Below are positions 8,624-17,592 of a DNA stretch of 64,000 bases, piece by piece (within the stretch, counting starts at the first letter, position 1; every line of letters starts with the position of its first letter). The notes below the pieces were generated by a model, which ran no database searches, had not been told where the DNA came from, and worked only from the letters and a program-made list of their open reading frames with translations. Source of the stretch: Pseudomonas zanjanensis (GTDB lineage Bacteria; Pseudomonadota; Gammaproteobacteria; Pseudomonadales; Pseudomonadaceae); contig NZ_JABWRB020000001.1 in the NCBI RefSeq assembly GCF_014268745.2, positions 2,790,001-2,854,000 on the forward strand, in the 5' to 3' direction. The position numbers and the translations under genes were made by a program.

Positions 8624-9568
8624 ATGAACCCGAATAAAGCGATGACCTGCACGTCCCGGTCCCGGCCCGCCTGGCATTGGCTGATCCCACTGCCCTTGCT
8701 CGAAGCGGCTTTGCTGGTGTCGTGGAGCTCCGGCTTTATTGGCGCGCGCTTTTCCATCGACTACGCGCCGGCACTGCTGGTGGTGTTCTGGCGGTGCGTC
8801 GTGGTCACGCTCGTCCTGCTGCCCTTCGTCGCCGGGCAACTACGCCGAACCTCGCCCGTCGCGCTGTTGAAAAACGCCGGCATCGGCCTCTTGGCGATGG
8901 CGGGCTACCTGGGCGGTATCACCCAAGGCATTGCCCTGGGTGTACCGGCGGGCCTGGCCGCACTGGTCGCCGACCTGCTGCCGCTGGGCCTGGCGCTGCT
9001 GGCCGCCGGCGTACTCCGGCAACGGCTGGCCTGGCAGGTCTGGGCGGGGCTATTGATCGGCCTGGTCGGCGTCATGCTGGTGACCCAGGGCGCATTGGCG
9101 TGGGGCAACGCACCCTTGTGGGCCTATGGCCTGCCGCTGCTTGGCATGCTCTCGCTCGCCGTCGCGACCCTGTGGCAGAAATACCTGCCCGCCGAACAAT
9201 CGCTGGGCCTGCTGCCCAACCTATGGCTGCAGTGTTGCGTGTCGGGCCTGGCCTTCGCCCTGGTGGAAGGCGTCCATGGCAGCCTGGCCCCGCTACCCAG
9301 CACCGGCTTTGCACTGAGCGTCTTGTGGACAGCGGGCATTTCGACAATGGGCGGCTACGGGCTCTACTGGCTGTGCCTGCGCCGCACGACCGCCACCCGC
9401 GTCGCCAGCGTGCTGTACCTCAGCCCGCCCATTACCATGCTCTGGGCCTGGGCGATGTTCAACGAACCACTTTCCTGGCAGATGGCGGTGGGGATGGCCG
9501 TGTCCGGGGTCGGCATCTGGCTTGTCGTGGGTACCGAAGCACGGCAGGCGGTTTCGAGCTCAAGATAG
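8624..9568 (+). CDS. EamA/DMT family transporter
   Basis: About 314 residues with ten predicted membrane helices in two EamA repeats. Examples are LLEAALLVSWSSGFIGARF at the start and GYGLYWLCLRRTTATRVASVLYLSPPITMLWAW in the second half. The drug/metabolite transporter family mostly exports amino acids, nucleosides or other metabolites across the inner membrane. The start is uncertain (GTG 8618, ATG 8624 or ATG 8645), as no strong ribosome-binding site is visible. It is divergent from a LysR gene that probably regulates it. Confidence 0.85.
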   Translation: MNPNKAMTCTSRSRPAWHWLIPLPLLEAALLVSWSSGFIGARFSIDYAPALLVVFWRCVVVTLVLLPFVAGQLRRTSPVALLKNAGIGLLAMAGYLGGITQGIALGVPAGLAALVADLLPLGLALLAAGVLRQRLAWQVWAGLLIGLVGVMLVTQGALAWGNAPLWAYGLPLLGMLSLAVATLWQKYLPAEQSLGLLPNLWLQCCVSGLAFALVEGVHGSLAPLPSTGFALSVLWTAGISTMGGYGLYWLCLRRTTATRVASVLYLSPPITMLWAWAMFNEPLSWQMAVGMAVSGVGIWLVVGTEARQAVSSSR

Positions 9569-9631
9569 CAAGATCGGTCGAGCGCATCGGGCTGGCTGGC
9601 CTCATGCTGGTGTCCTCTACAGGGAAAGACC

Positions 9632-10513
9632 ATGACCGACACACAAAAGCGCTACCAATCCAGGATGCAGAAGGTACTCGATTACATCGACCTGCATCTG
9701 GATGACTGCTTGGACCTGGATACATTGAGCGGCGTCGCGGTTTTTTCGAAATACCATTTCCACCGGCAGTTCATGGCGACGTTCAACCTGCCCTTGCACC
9801 GCTATGTCCAACTCGCTCGAATGAAACGCGCCTCCTACAAACTGGCGTTTCGCGAACATGAGACGATTACCGAAATTGCCATGGGTGCCGGTTACGGTGC
9901 GCCTGACGCCTTTGCCCGTGCCTTTCGACAGCGCGTGGGCCAACAACCCTCGAATTTCCGCAAATCGCCCGACTGGCAGCATTGGGGCATTACTTTCACG
10001 CCATTGCACAACGCGAGGAACCGTTTCATGCCCACGACTTATCAGCCCAGCGATGTACGGATCCGTAGCGTTCCCGCGACCCCCGTCGCCATCATGGAAC
10101 ACCGAGGCGATCCCGCGATGATCGGCACGACGATCCAACGCTTCATTGCCTGGCGACGCAGTGTCGGCCTGATCCCACCGATCAGTCCGACGTTCAATGT
10201 CTTCCATACCGACCCGCGCGCGACTGCACCGCAAAACTATCGATTGGATCTATGCGCAGGGACGGACCAACCCATCACGCCAAACGGCGAAGCGATCAAG
10301 GCCGGCAGTATCCCTGCCGGGCGTTGCGCCGTGCTGCGGGTCGAAGGTGGCGCCGATAACCTTGAGCCTGCCGCGCTGTACCTGTACAGGGATTGGCTGC
10401 CGGCCAGCGGTGAGGAACCGGGAGATTTCCCGCTCTATTGCCAGCGCATTACGTTCTTTCCGGACGTTGCCGAGAACGAAGCCGTAACCGAGCTCTTTCT
10501 GCCGCTCAGGTGA
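9632..10513 (+). CDS. AraC family regulator with GyrI-like ligand domain
   Basis: A 293-residue protein with the AraC HTH pair first (about residues 8-110, including LDTLSGVAVFSKYHFHRQFMATF and ITEIAMGAGYGAPDAFARAFRQRVGQQP). A GyrI/SOUL-like effector domain follows (about 140-290, VRIRSVPATPVAIMEHRGDP). This is the Rob/SoxS-effector arrangement often found in multidrug-responsive regulators. AGGGAAAG precedes the ATG. It lies 60 bases downstream of the EamA gene on the same strand, so the two could be co-transcribed. Confidence 0.9.
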   Translation: MTDTQKRYQSRMQKVLDYIDLHLDDCLDLDTLSGVAVFSKYHFHRQFMATFNLPLHRYVQLARMKRASYKLAFREHETITEIAMGAGYGAPDAFARAFRQRVGQQPSNFRKSPDWQHWGITFTPLHNARNRFMPTTYQPSDVRIRSVPATPVAIMEHRGDPAMIGTTIQRFIAWRRSVGLIPPISPTFNVFHTDPRATAPQNYRLDLCAGTDQPITPNGEAIKAGSIPAGRCAVLRVEGGADNLEPAALYLYRDWLPASGEEPGDFPLYCQRITFFPDVAENEAVTELFLPLR

Positions 10514-10601
10514 TCATAGTCCCACGTCTACAACGAGACGAGCCTGGTGGTCATTCGCCAGCCCCACCCTTGATGTCGACACCCCCCCTTACTGAATACA
10601 T

Positions 10602-10736
10602 CTGTGGCGAGGGAGCTTGCTCCCGCTGGGGTGCGAAGCGCCCCCCCCGCGCCAGTTGGCCCGAGTAATCTGGCACCCTCGATGGCCGCATCGGGGCTGC
10701 TACGCAGCCCAGCGGGAGCAAGCTCCCTCGCCACAA
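10602..10736. repeat. REP pair (inverted)
   Basis: Two GTGGCGAGGGAGCTTGCTCCCGC-type cores in opposite orientation flank about 75 bases of GC-rich sequence. They are part of the 530-base gap between the AraC and M42 peptidase genes. Confidence 0.8.
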
Positions 10737-10763
10737 TGACTCATCCACAATGGCTCGTACCTT

Positions 10764-10833
10764 AAGGCTCATGACTCATGACTCATGACTCATGACTCAT
10801 GACTCAAGCCTCAAGCCTCAAGCCTCAAGCCTC
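10764..10833. repeat. Heptanucleotide tandem array of two unit types
   Basis: One AAGGCTC unit, then five perfect ATGACTC copies (10771-10805), then four perfect AAGCCTC copies (10806-10833): ten 7-mers in phase over 70 bases. The two units differ at three positions and share the frame, so one probably arose from the other. Such arrays are prone to slippage. No gene reads through it. Confidence 0.9.
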
Positions 10834-11042
10834 AAGCGAACAGCATTGCCTCCGCCGCCGAACATGGACCTTCACCCGCCCAAACCAGTGCCTTGTCCAT
10901 CGGCCAACGCAGCGCCGTTGAGGTAATGATCGCCAAGCAGCCGACGCTGGGTCAGCAGGCCGGTTCGGGGCTGTCCGGCAAGGGCCGCGGCAGGCTGCGA
11001 CCGGCCAGTTCGAAGTAGGCATGGCCGGCCAGGCGCGCGTCT
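10834..11042 (-). pseudogene. Possible decayed coding remnant
   Basis: Between the heptamer array and the M42 gene, the minus strand reads in one frame GHAYFELAGRSLPRPLPDS before a stop, and then ALRWPMDKALVWAG in another frame. The amino-acid-like composition suggests a broken gene end. The family was not recognised, and it may be non-coding. Confidence 0.25.
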
Positions 11043-12122
11043 TCACGCCATGGGATGGATCAGGTATTCGGTGAGTGTCGCCGCACACGCAACGATGCCT
11101 TCATGAAGCACCATTTCAAAGCCATGGGTATTTTCCGTTGGAATGGCGATGCACCCCGCTCGCGCGGCCACTCCCGCACTCATGATCGCACTCGCATCGG
11201 AGGCAAAATCGACCAGGAGCGCAACTTGTGGGTGATAGCCCGAGCGCTGTGCAGCCTTGACCAGGGCATCCACGACAGAGCGGGTGTAATAACCCTTTTG
11301 ATCCCCGGTGTTGATAATCGGGTCTGCCGATAACACCGTTCCGTACTCCTCCAGGACCGGGCCCACCTCGACCGCGATGGTGGTGTCGCCCGGCACGCGG
11401 GCAGCGGCATAAAGCGCACCGGCGTTGGACTCTTCCTCAAGTGTCGTGCAGACAAACCAGACGTCTTGCTTGAGCGCGTGCCTTTTGTTTTTCAGCTGCT
11501 GCGCGGTGGTGATCACAGCCGCCAAGGGCGCCCGGTCATCGAGGAAGTGGGCGGCGACCGTGTCTTTCACCTGGAACGGCCGGCGCCAGTGCCGACTGAG
11601 CACCACGCGCACGCCGGGCCGGATACCGGCGGCGGTCAGCTCCTCCTGGGAACAGCGGGTGATGACATGGACGTCGCTCCACTGCACCGCCCCTGACAGC
11701 ACATCCCGCCCTTGGGCGGAGCCACCAGTGTTGTGCATGGAACCATAAGACAGTACGCCGGGCAGGCATTGGTTATCGCCGAGTATGTCGACCGGACAAA
11801 CGCCAAAACAAATGGGCTGGGCACCGCCCAGCGCCACGACTTCCAAGTTACCGTCGGGCCTTGTCTTCTTCACGATCATGGCAATTTCATCGAGGTGCGC
11901 CATGACCCTGATGGGCTGTGCTTGCGAAGACTCATCCGACGCCTTGATCAGTCCCCGGATGTTGCCGGCCTCGTCGACAACGACCTCATCACAATGCTTG
12001 CCCAGTTCCCTGAGACATATTTCCCGGACTTCATCTTCCTGCCCGCCGGGGCCGCGGGCCAGAAGCAATTCTTCGAGCAAAGGCTGGATACTCATTGGAG
12101 GCATCAGATAGGTTCCCGTCAC
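11043..12122 (-). CDS. M42 family metallopeptidase
   Basis: About 350-359 residues of the M42 glutamyl aminopeptidase / endoglucanase-like family. Metal and catalytic residues are visible in order: HLDEIAMIV (first metal His and Asp), FLDDRAPLAAVI (bridging Asp), TTLEEESNAGA (catalytic Glu pair), VEVGPV (metal acidic residue region) and TENTHGFEMV (last His). These enzymes are cytosolic di-metal aminopeptidases that form large tetrahedral assemblies. The start may be the GTG at 12122, ATG 12104 or ATG 12095. The neighbouring sigma-54 regulator is upstream on the same strand but about 70 bases apart, with no evident joint function. Confidence 0.88.
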   Translation of the reverse strand: MTGTYLMPPMSIQPLLEELLLARGPGGQEDEVREICLRELGKHCDEVVVDEAGNIRGLIKASDESSQAQPIRVMAHLDEIAMIVKKTRPDGNLEVVALGGAQPICFGVCPVDILGDNQCLPGVLSYGSMHNTGGSAQGRDVLSGAVQWSDVHVITRCSQEELTAAGIRPGVRVVLSRHWRRPFQVKDTVAAHFLDDRAPLAAVITTAQQLKNKRHALKQDVWFVCTTLEEESNAGALYAAARVPGDTTIAVEVGPVLEEYGTVLSADPIINTGDQKGYYTRSVVDALVKAAQRSGYHPQVALLVDFASDASAIMSAGVAARAGCIAIPTENTHGFEMVLHEGIVACAATLTEYLIHPMA

Positions 12123-12192
12123 GACCCTTGAACAGCGTAGACCCCACCTGTTTCCCGTCCGTTCAAATCGGTATTCCCTCGGTCATGACCGG

Positions 12193-14193
12193 TCAATCCA
12201 GCCCCGAACGGAACGTTTCGATCTTGAGTCCGAATCGATTCATCTTGTTGTACAAGCCACCGCGCGACACGTTCAACCGTTGGGCAGCCAGGCGGATGTT
12301 TCCGCGCGTCTCCTTGAGGGCGGCAATGATCGCGTTCATTTCATGGGTGCCCAGGTCCGGCGCCGTCCGCGGTTCTGGCACATTTGCCCAGATCGAGGGT
12401 CGCCCGCGCTGCCTGATTTCCAGCGCAAGGTCACTCGGCTGGATCAGTTCGGTCATTGCCAGGTTCGTCGCCCGTTCAATGACGTTTTCCAGCTCACGGA
12501 CATTGCCCGGCCAGTGATAGGCGCCCAGCAAATCCAGCGCCGCTGGCGAAACGTCCTGCATCGTCTTGCGCAGCGACCGGGCACAACGCGCGAGAAAATG
12601 CCGCGCCAGCAACGGCACATCCTCGCGACGCATCCGCAATGGCGGCACCGTCAGGTTCAACACGTTGAGCCGGTAGTAAAGGTCCTCGCGAAAAGCCCCC
12701 TCGGCCACCGCCTGGCTCAGGTTGCGGTGGGTGGCAGCGATGATGCGCACGTTGACCCGCAGCGATTTTTTCGCACCCACCCGTGTCACCTCACCTTCCT
12801 GCAAGACACGCAGCAGGCTGACCTGCGCATCGAAGGACATGTCACCGATTTCGTCGAGGAAGATTGTCCCACCATCGGCCAGTTCGAACTTGCCGGCCGA
12901 CCCACCGCGAGCCGACCCGGTGAAAGCGCCTTCGACATGACCGAACAGCTCGCTTTGCACCAGGTCTCGCGGAATCGCGCCGCAATTGACCGCCACGAAA
13001 GGCCCGCCACGACGATCGCTGGCGTTATGGATAGCCTGGGCGAACAGCTCCTTGCCCGTGCCACTCTCGCCGAGGATCAGCGTGGTCGAATCACTGCGAC
13101 TGGCAATCCGCGCCAAGTGCATTGCATCCTGGATCGCCTGCGAGCGGCCTAGGATGGTTTCAAAGGTGTAGCTGGCCTGGGTGCCGATGATCCGCCGGGT
13201 GATTTCCCGGATGCGTCGGTTCTCGCGCAACGAAACGATCCGCCCGCCTTGCGCCAACGGGCAGACCGACACCAGGCAAGCCAGATGGCTGCGATCGTGC
13301 AGTTCAAAGGTGCAGTCCAAGTCACGCACCCCGTCGCCGCCCCCGAGCAGGACCGCATCGGTCAATTCGCTCTGCCCCAGGCTCTGGAACGGACTGCCGA
13401 GCAGGTCATGGCCGACGCGAAACAACTGCCGGGCGTAATGGTTGAGGGCCTTGATGCAGCCGCGCTCATCCAATACCACCAAGCCCTCGTTGAGCACCTC
13501 AAGCACGGTCTGTTGTTCTTCCAGCAAGGCCTGCAGGGTCATCTGCCTGGAGACAGCCTCGGCCGCGGCCTGGACGGTACCCAGCGTATGAAAGTGAAAC
13601 CAGCCTGGCTCGGCCGTCAAGGTCAACATGCCCAGGGTCCGGCCCTGGGCATCGCGGATGGGCGCGGCGGCGCAATGCATGCGGCGCTGGCGCAGGCCAA
13701 GCCCGAAATTCTCCTCGGCCAGCACATACACCAAGCGATCTTCGACGATTGCCAGCCCGGTGCAATTGGTGCCCTGCACCGACTCCAGCAGTCGACTGCC
13801 GATGGGGGTGAGGTCCAGGCCGCAGAAATACAACGTGGTGCCTTCGGCATCGGTCAGGTTGATATGGCCCCTGGGGTTATAGGCGAGCAAACCGCGCATG
13901 ACTTGCGCCGCCGCAGCGATCAGCTCCCGGTTGGCAGCCAGTGTCGCGGTCAGGTCGGCGGGCGCGACAAAACGGTACGCGCCGTCTTCCGGATCGAGGC
14001 CGGCACTGACGCTGCGCAACCAGGATTCCCAGATCACCCGGCGGATCCCGACTGGGCGCTCGGTCTGCCCTTGCCAGCACGCTCGCCAGGCCTCCTCCAG
14101 CGCCGTGCCCGGCCCGTCGTTCAACGACGCTGGGCCAAGCGTGGTGAGGTAATCGCGGTCTTCGTCGCTCAACGCTATGGGTTGCTGATCCAT
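12193..14193 (-). CDS. Sigma-54-dependent activator (AcoR-like)
   Basis: A 666-residue enhancer-binding protein. The N-terminus has a GAF-like sensor (about residues 60-225, with [23 protein letters not shown] as in AcoR-type regulators), then a PAS-like segment (about 235-330). The AAA+ domain shows GESGTGKE (Walker A), GAFTGS (the sigma-54 contact loop) and [12 protein letters not shown] (Walker B). A Fis-type HTH follows at the end ([24 protein letters not shown]). It has no receiver domain, so it is controlled by ligand binding. It is divergent from the 14377-17195 cassette, which carries a matching -24/-12 promoter. Confidence 0.93.
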   Translation of the reverse strand: MDQQPIALSDEDRDYLTTLGPASLNDGPGTALEEAWRACWQGQTERPVGIRRVIWESWLRSVSAGLDPEDGAYRFVAPADLTATLAANRELIAAAAQVMRGLLAYNPRGHINLTDAEGTTLYFCGLDLTPIGSRLLESVQGTNCTGLAIVEDRLVYVLAEENFGLGLRQRRMHCAAAPIRDAQGRTLGMLTLTAEPGWFHFHTLGTVQAAAEAVSRQMTLQALLEEQQTVLEVLNEGLVVLDERGCIKALNHYARQLFRVGHDLLGSPFQSLGQSELTDAVLLGGGDGVRDLDCTFELHDRSHLACLVSVCPLAQGGRIVSLRENRRIREITRRIIGTQASYTFETILGRSQAIQDAMHLARIASRSDSTTLILGESGTGKELFAQAIHNASDRRGGPFVAVNCGAIPRDLVQSELFGHVEGAFTGSARGGSAGKFELADGGTIFLDEIGDMSFDAQVSLLRVLQEGEVTRVGAKKSLRVNVRIIAATHRNLSQAVAEGAFREDLYYRLNVLNLTVPPLRMRREDVPLLARHFLARCARSLRKTMQDVSPAALDLLGAYHWPGNVRELENVIERATNLAMTELIQPSDLALEIRQRGRPSIWANVPEPRTAPDLGTHEMNAIIAALKETRGNIRLAAQRLNVSRGGLYNKMNRFGLKIETFRSGLD

Positions 14194-14204
14194 GGTTCGG
14201 CCAT

Positions 14205-14254
14205 ATGTTCATATTTTCGACATGTCAGTATAGACATGTCATCGGCATGAACAT
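14205..14254. promoter_or_regulatory. Nested dyad, probable activator binding site (UAS)
   Basis: Two inverted repeats share one centre between 14229 and 14230. The inner pair is GACATGTC at 14219-14226 and 14233-14240, and the outer pair is ATGTTCAT at 14205-14212 with ATGAACAT at 14247-14254. The site lies about 70 bases upstream of the -24 element and next to the activator start codon. It is well placed for both enhancer binding and autoregulation. Confidence 0.7.
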
Positions 14255-14295
14255 TGATTCAAATAAAAACCATTAAATATCAATAAGTTAACTAT

Positions 14296-14311
14296 TGGCA
14301 CAGCCCTTGCT
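14296..14311 (+). promoter_or_regulatory. Sigma-54 (-24/-12) promoter
   Basis: TGGCAC-N5-TTGCT with the invariant GG and GC exactly spaced for RpoN binding. The gene it serves starts 66 bases downstream at 14377. With the upstream dyad and divergent RpoN activator, this is a strong functional call. Confidence 0.85.
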
Positions 14312-14376
14312 CCCTGCAGAACAGACGAGGACATTCTTGCCGCCGAGTCGTAAAAACAATAAAGGGAGTCATATTC

Positions 14377-15399
14377 ATGAGCACATCCAAGACCCTCCGC
14401 CTGGGCCTCATCGGTGCCGGCCGCATGGGCAGTTTTCACGGCCTGACCGCCGCCCGGCACATCCCTGGCGCGTGCCTCGCCGCCATCGCCGACCCTACCC
14501 CCGGCCAAGCCGCACGCCTGGCGGCAGAACTGGACGTGCAGAAGATCTATACCGCTCCACAGCAGTTGCTGGATGACCCGGACATCGACGCCGTGCTGAT
14601 TGCCGCGCCGGCGCGCAGCCATGCCGAGCTGGTGATCAGTGCGGCCCGGGCCGGCAAAAGCGTGTTCTGTGAAAAACCGATGGCCATCACCCTGGATGAA
14701 GCGGACCGCGCCATCGCCGCCGCTGCCGATGCACAGGTGACGCTACAAGTCGGCTTCAACCGACGCTTTGCCAAGAGCTTTCGCACCGCTCATCTGGATG
14801 TGATGGCCGGCCGGATCGGCACGCCACAACTGCTACGCTCGCTGACCCGCGACCCGGCCCTAAACAACCCGGCCGCGTCGCCGCAATGGGTGATCTTCCT
14901 GGAAACCCTGATCCACGATTTCGACACCCTGCGCTACCTGAACCCGGGCGCCGAGGCGGTTGAGGTCTTTGTGATGGCCGATGCCCTGATCGCCCCCGCC
15001 TACAAGGACAAAGGTTTTCTCGACACCGCGGTGGTCACGATCCGCTTCGACAATGGCGCCATCGCCACCGCCGAGGCCAATTTCCAGGCCGTGTATGGCT
15101 ACGATGTCCGCGGCGAAGTGTTCGGCAGCGCCGGCATGCTGACCATGGGCAACGTCAACGATTCCGACTTGCTGCGGTACCTGGCCAATGGGGTCCAGGC
15201 CGACACCCAGCGCATGGACACCGACTTGCTGCGTGATGCCTACGTGGCCGAACTCAATCACTTCGCCAGTTGTGTGCGCAGCGGCGAAAAACCGCTGGCC
15301 AGCGGTGAAGATGCCCGGGCAGCACTGGCCATTGCCCGCGCCTGTATCGAGTCCTTCCAACAGGGCAAGACGGTGCGCGTGCAAGGAGCGCTGTCATGA
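14377..15399 (+). CDS. Gfo/Idh/MocA oxidoreductase (inositol 2-dehydrogenase-like)
   Basis: A 340-residue NAD(P)-dependent dehydrogenase. It has an N-terminal Rossmann motif GLIGAGRMGSFHG, the catalytic lysine in CEKPMAITLDEA, and an active-site IHDFDTLRYL with the usual His and Asp about 80 residues later. It most resembles inositol 2-dehydrogenase (IolG), which oxidises a cyclitol or sugar hydroxyl to a ketone, although the true substrate is open. It is the first gene of the sigma-54-driven cassette, AGGGAG precedes the start, and its stop overlaps the next ATG. Confidence 0.88.
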   Translation: MSTSKTLRLGLIGAGRMGSFHGLTAARHIPGACLAAIADPTPGQAARLAAELDVQKIYTAPQQLLDDPDIDAVLIAAPARSHAELVISAARAGKSVFCEKPMAITLDEADRAIAAAADAQVTLQVGFNRRFAKSFRTAHLDVMAGRIGTPQLLRSLTRDPALNNPAASPQWVIFLETLIHDFDTLRYLNPGAEAVEVFVMADALIAPAYKDKGFLDTAVVTIRFDNGAIATAEANFQAVYGYDVRGEVFGSAGMLTMGNVNDSDLLRYLANGVQADTQRMDTDLLRDAYVAELNHFASCVRSGEKPLASGEDARAALAIARACIESFQQGKTVRVQGALS

Positions 15400-16187
15400 G
15401 TTTCATCCCATTCAAACTGGCGATCAGCGCCGAGATGGTCTTCCTCGACCTGCCTTTTACCGAACGGGTCAGACGCATCCACGCGCTGGGCTTCAGCGTC
15501 GAGATATGGAACTGGGCGACCAAGGACATCCAGGCCCTCGTGGCGACGGGCGCGGACTTCACCTCCATGACCGGCTACCTGTCGGGCAACCTGACCGACC
15601 CCGACGATATCCGACAGTTGCTCGACAGCGCCCAGGAATCCTTGGCCGTCGCCGCTCAATTGGGTTGCCCAAGCCTGAACCTGCACGGCACCGGCCTGGG
15701 CGATCAGGGCTTGCCGGTCAAACCCGTGGCCCAGACCACCGGCCGCATGTGGTTGAGCGCCTGCAAGACGCTGGAAAAAATCGCTCGCCTGGGGGAAGAC
15801 GCGGGCCGGGTGTTCCTGCTGGAAAACCTCAACACCGAGGTCGACCACCCGGGCACGCCTTTCGCCCGCGCTGACGATACCCTGGCGCTGATCGAGGCCG
15901 TGGGCAGCCCGCACTTGAAGATGAACCTGGACCTCTATCATGCCCAGATCGGCGAAGGAAACCTGATCGAACTGATCCAGCGCGCCGGCAGCGCCATCGG
16001 CGAAATCCAAGTGGCCGACGTCCCGGGGCGCAGGGAGCCCGGCACCGGCGAGATCCACTACCCCGCCATTGCCAAGGCCTTGTTCGGCATGGGATACAGC
16101 GGTGTCGTCGGCCTGGAAGGCTGGGCCAGCGGTGACAGCGAGGTCGCGCTCGAGCGTTTCAGGCAAGCCTTCACGCTTGATGGATAA
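15396..16187 (+). CDS. Hydroxypyruvate isomerase-like TIM barrel
   Basis: A 263-residue xylose-isomerase-like barrel. It carries the Hyi-type LLENLNTEVDHPGTPF metal-binding segment, then MNLDLYHAQIGEGNL and IQVADVPGRREPGTGEIHY, which match hydroxypyruvate isomerase ligands. The family interconverts 2-keto and aldehyde forms of small sugars or acids using a divalent metal. Its ATG overlaps the previous stop (ATGA at 15396), so it is translated with the dehydrogenase. In this context it probably isomerises the keto product of that enzyme. Confidence 0.85.
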   Translation: MSFIPFKLAISAEMVFLDLPFTERVRRIHALGFSVEIWNWATKDIQALVATGADFTSMTGYLSGNLTDPDDIRQLLDSAQESLAVAAQLGCPSLNLHGTGLGDQGLPVKPVAQTTGRMWLSACKTLEKIARLGEDAGRVFLLENLNTEVDHPGTPFARADDTLALIEAVGSPHLKMNLDLYHAQIGEGNLIELIQRAGSAIGEIQVADVPGRREPGTGEIHYPAIAKALFGMGYSGVVGLEGWASGDSEVALERFRQAFTLDG

Positions 16188-16268
16188 AGCCCCGACGCAC
16201 TCAACATGTGCGGCAGATTTTCAGTTCTTGGTGACGTTTCAACCCATAACAACAAAAGGATAATCATC

Positions 16269-17195
16269 ATGCGTCGTTGCACACTGCTTTTCGCCACCCT
16301 GCTGTTGCTGTTCAGCCAATGGGCCGCCGCCGACTATCGCATCGGCGTCAGCATCGCCAGGGTCGACGACAACTTCATGACCTACGTACGTAACGGCCTG
16401 GACGAGGCCGCGAAAAAGGAAAACGTGCAGATCCAGTTCGAAGACGCCCAGGGCGATGTGGTGCGCCAACTCAACCAGGTCCAGGGTTTCATCAACCAGC
16501 AAGTGGACGCGGTCATTGTCCTGCCGGTGGACACCTCCGCCACCGCCAACATCACCCGCGCCGCGGTCGACGCGAAGATGCCGCTGGTCTACGTCAACCG
16601 TCACCCGGACGAGCGCACCTTGCCCAAAGGCGTCGTCACCGTGGCCTCCAATGACATCGAGGCCGGACAACTGCAAATGCGCTACCTGGCCGAAAAACTT
16701 GGCGGCAAGGGCAACCTGGCGATCATCATGGGCGACCTGGCGCAAAACGCTACCCACGACCGCACCGAAGGCGTCAAGCAGGTGCTCAAGGATTATCCCG
16801 GGATCAAGATCGTCGAGCAGCAAAGTGCCGAGTGGCAGCGCAACAAAGGGATGGACCTGACCAGCAACTGGTTACTGGCCGGGAGTCGTTTCGATGCCAT
16901 CGTCGCCAACAACGACGAGATGGCCATCGGTGCCGCCATGGCCTTGCAGCAGGCCGGCAAAGCCAAGGGCGAGGTTGCGATTGTCGGCATCGACGGCTTG
17001 CCGGACGGCCTGGCGGCGATCAAGCGCGGGATGTTGGTCGCCTCGGTATTCCAGGACCCCAAGGCCCAGGCGACCAGCGCGGTCCAGGCGGCGCTCAAGA
17101 TGATCAAGGGCGAGCCAGTGGAAACGGACGTCTGGGTGCCCTTCCAGTTGATCAAGCCTGAGCAGTTGGCAGTGTTCGAGCAACATTACAAATAA
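16269..17195 (+). CDS. Periplasmic sugar-binding protein (orphan ABC component)
   Basis: A 308-residue protein with a clear Sec signal peptide (RRCTLLFATLLLLFSQWAAA, cleavage near residue 21). A Peripl_BP_4 fold of the ribose/myo-inositol type follows: RIGVSIARVDDNFMTYVRNG, a PVDTSATANITRAAVDAKMP hinge and GIDGLPDGLAAIKRG. It should deliver a sugar or cyclitol to an ABC permease. No ATPase or permease gene follows; a MITE-like repeat and an MFS gene do. AAAAGGA before ATG 16269 sets the start. Confidence 0.88.
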   Translation: MRRCTLLFATLLLLFSQWAAADYRIGVSIARVDDNFMTYVRNGLDEAAKKENVQIQFEDAQGDVVRQLNQVQGFINQQVDAVIVLPVDTSATANITRAAVDAKMPLVYVNRHPDERTLPKGVVTVASNDIEAGQLQMRYLAEKLGGKGNLAIIMGDLAQNATHDRTEGVKQVLKDYPGIKIVEQQSAEWQRNKGMDLTSNWLLAGSRFDAIVANNDEMAIGAAMALQQAGKAKGEVAIVGIDGLPDGLAAIKRGMLVASVFQDPKAQATSAVQAALKMIKGEPVETDVWVPFQLIKPEQLAVFEQHYK

Positions 17196-17202
17196 CCTGC
17201 GA

Positions 17203-17366
17203 CTAGTGGCCTGTACGGTTAATTCGAGTACTCAAATTCGAGTGCCAGGGCTTGCCAGGCAAGGCGCCATGACGAGTCGTAGCCCGCTACGGCGAGGAAT
17301 GGCAACGCAGACTGGCAAGTTCTGGCGCCGAAGTTGAGTGCACGAATTAGCCACACAGGCCACTAG
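17203..17366. mobile_element. MITE-like long-hairpin element, 164 bp
   Basis: The ends are perfect 12-base inverted repeats (CTAGTGGCCTGT / ACAGGCCACTAG). The similarity continues inward for about 57 bases with a few mismatches and one gap, so most of the element can fold into one hairpin around a short central loop. No coding frame is present and no clear target duplication is seen. It lies just after the orphan sugar-binding gene, where a permease might have been expected. Confidence 0.65.
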
Positions 17367-17592
17367 ATACATCGCCATGAAGCTGGCAAAGGGGGGCAAC
17401 ACACTGCCCCTCATCAGCCCCACCTGCGCATTCCGATATTTAGCTTGACGATTGAGATGACGATCATCATATTTAGGAAAAATATTACGATCATCATGTG
17501 GATATCAACTCGACGACGGCTTCGCGAACTGAAGTCGGCGCGTTGGGCATCAACGTTTTGTCCACGTCAATCACACGCGCAGGAAATGACGT
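17367..17592. other. Intergenic region with a direct repeat
   Basis: It contains two ACGATCATCAT copies at 17460-17470 and 17487-17497, 27 bases apart on an AT-rich background. This could be paired half-sites of a regulator or part of the promoter of the MFS gene at 17593. No gene was found. Confidence 0.4.

Noticed and set aside
14239..14622. Minus-strand open frame covering the sigma-54 promoter
   Set aside because: It overlaps the dyad, the promoter and the start of a well-supported gene. It has no homology-like pattern.
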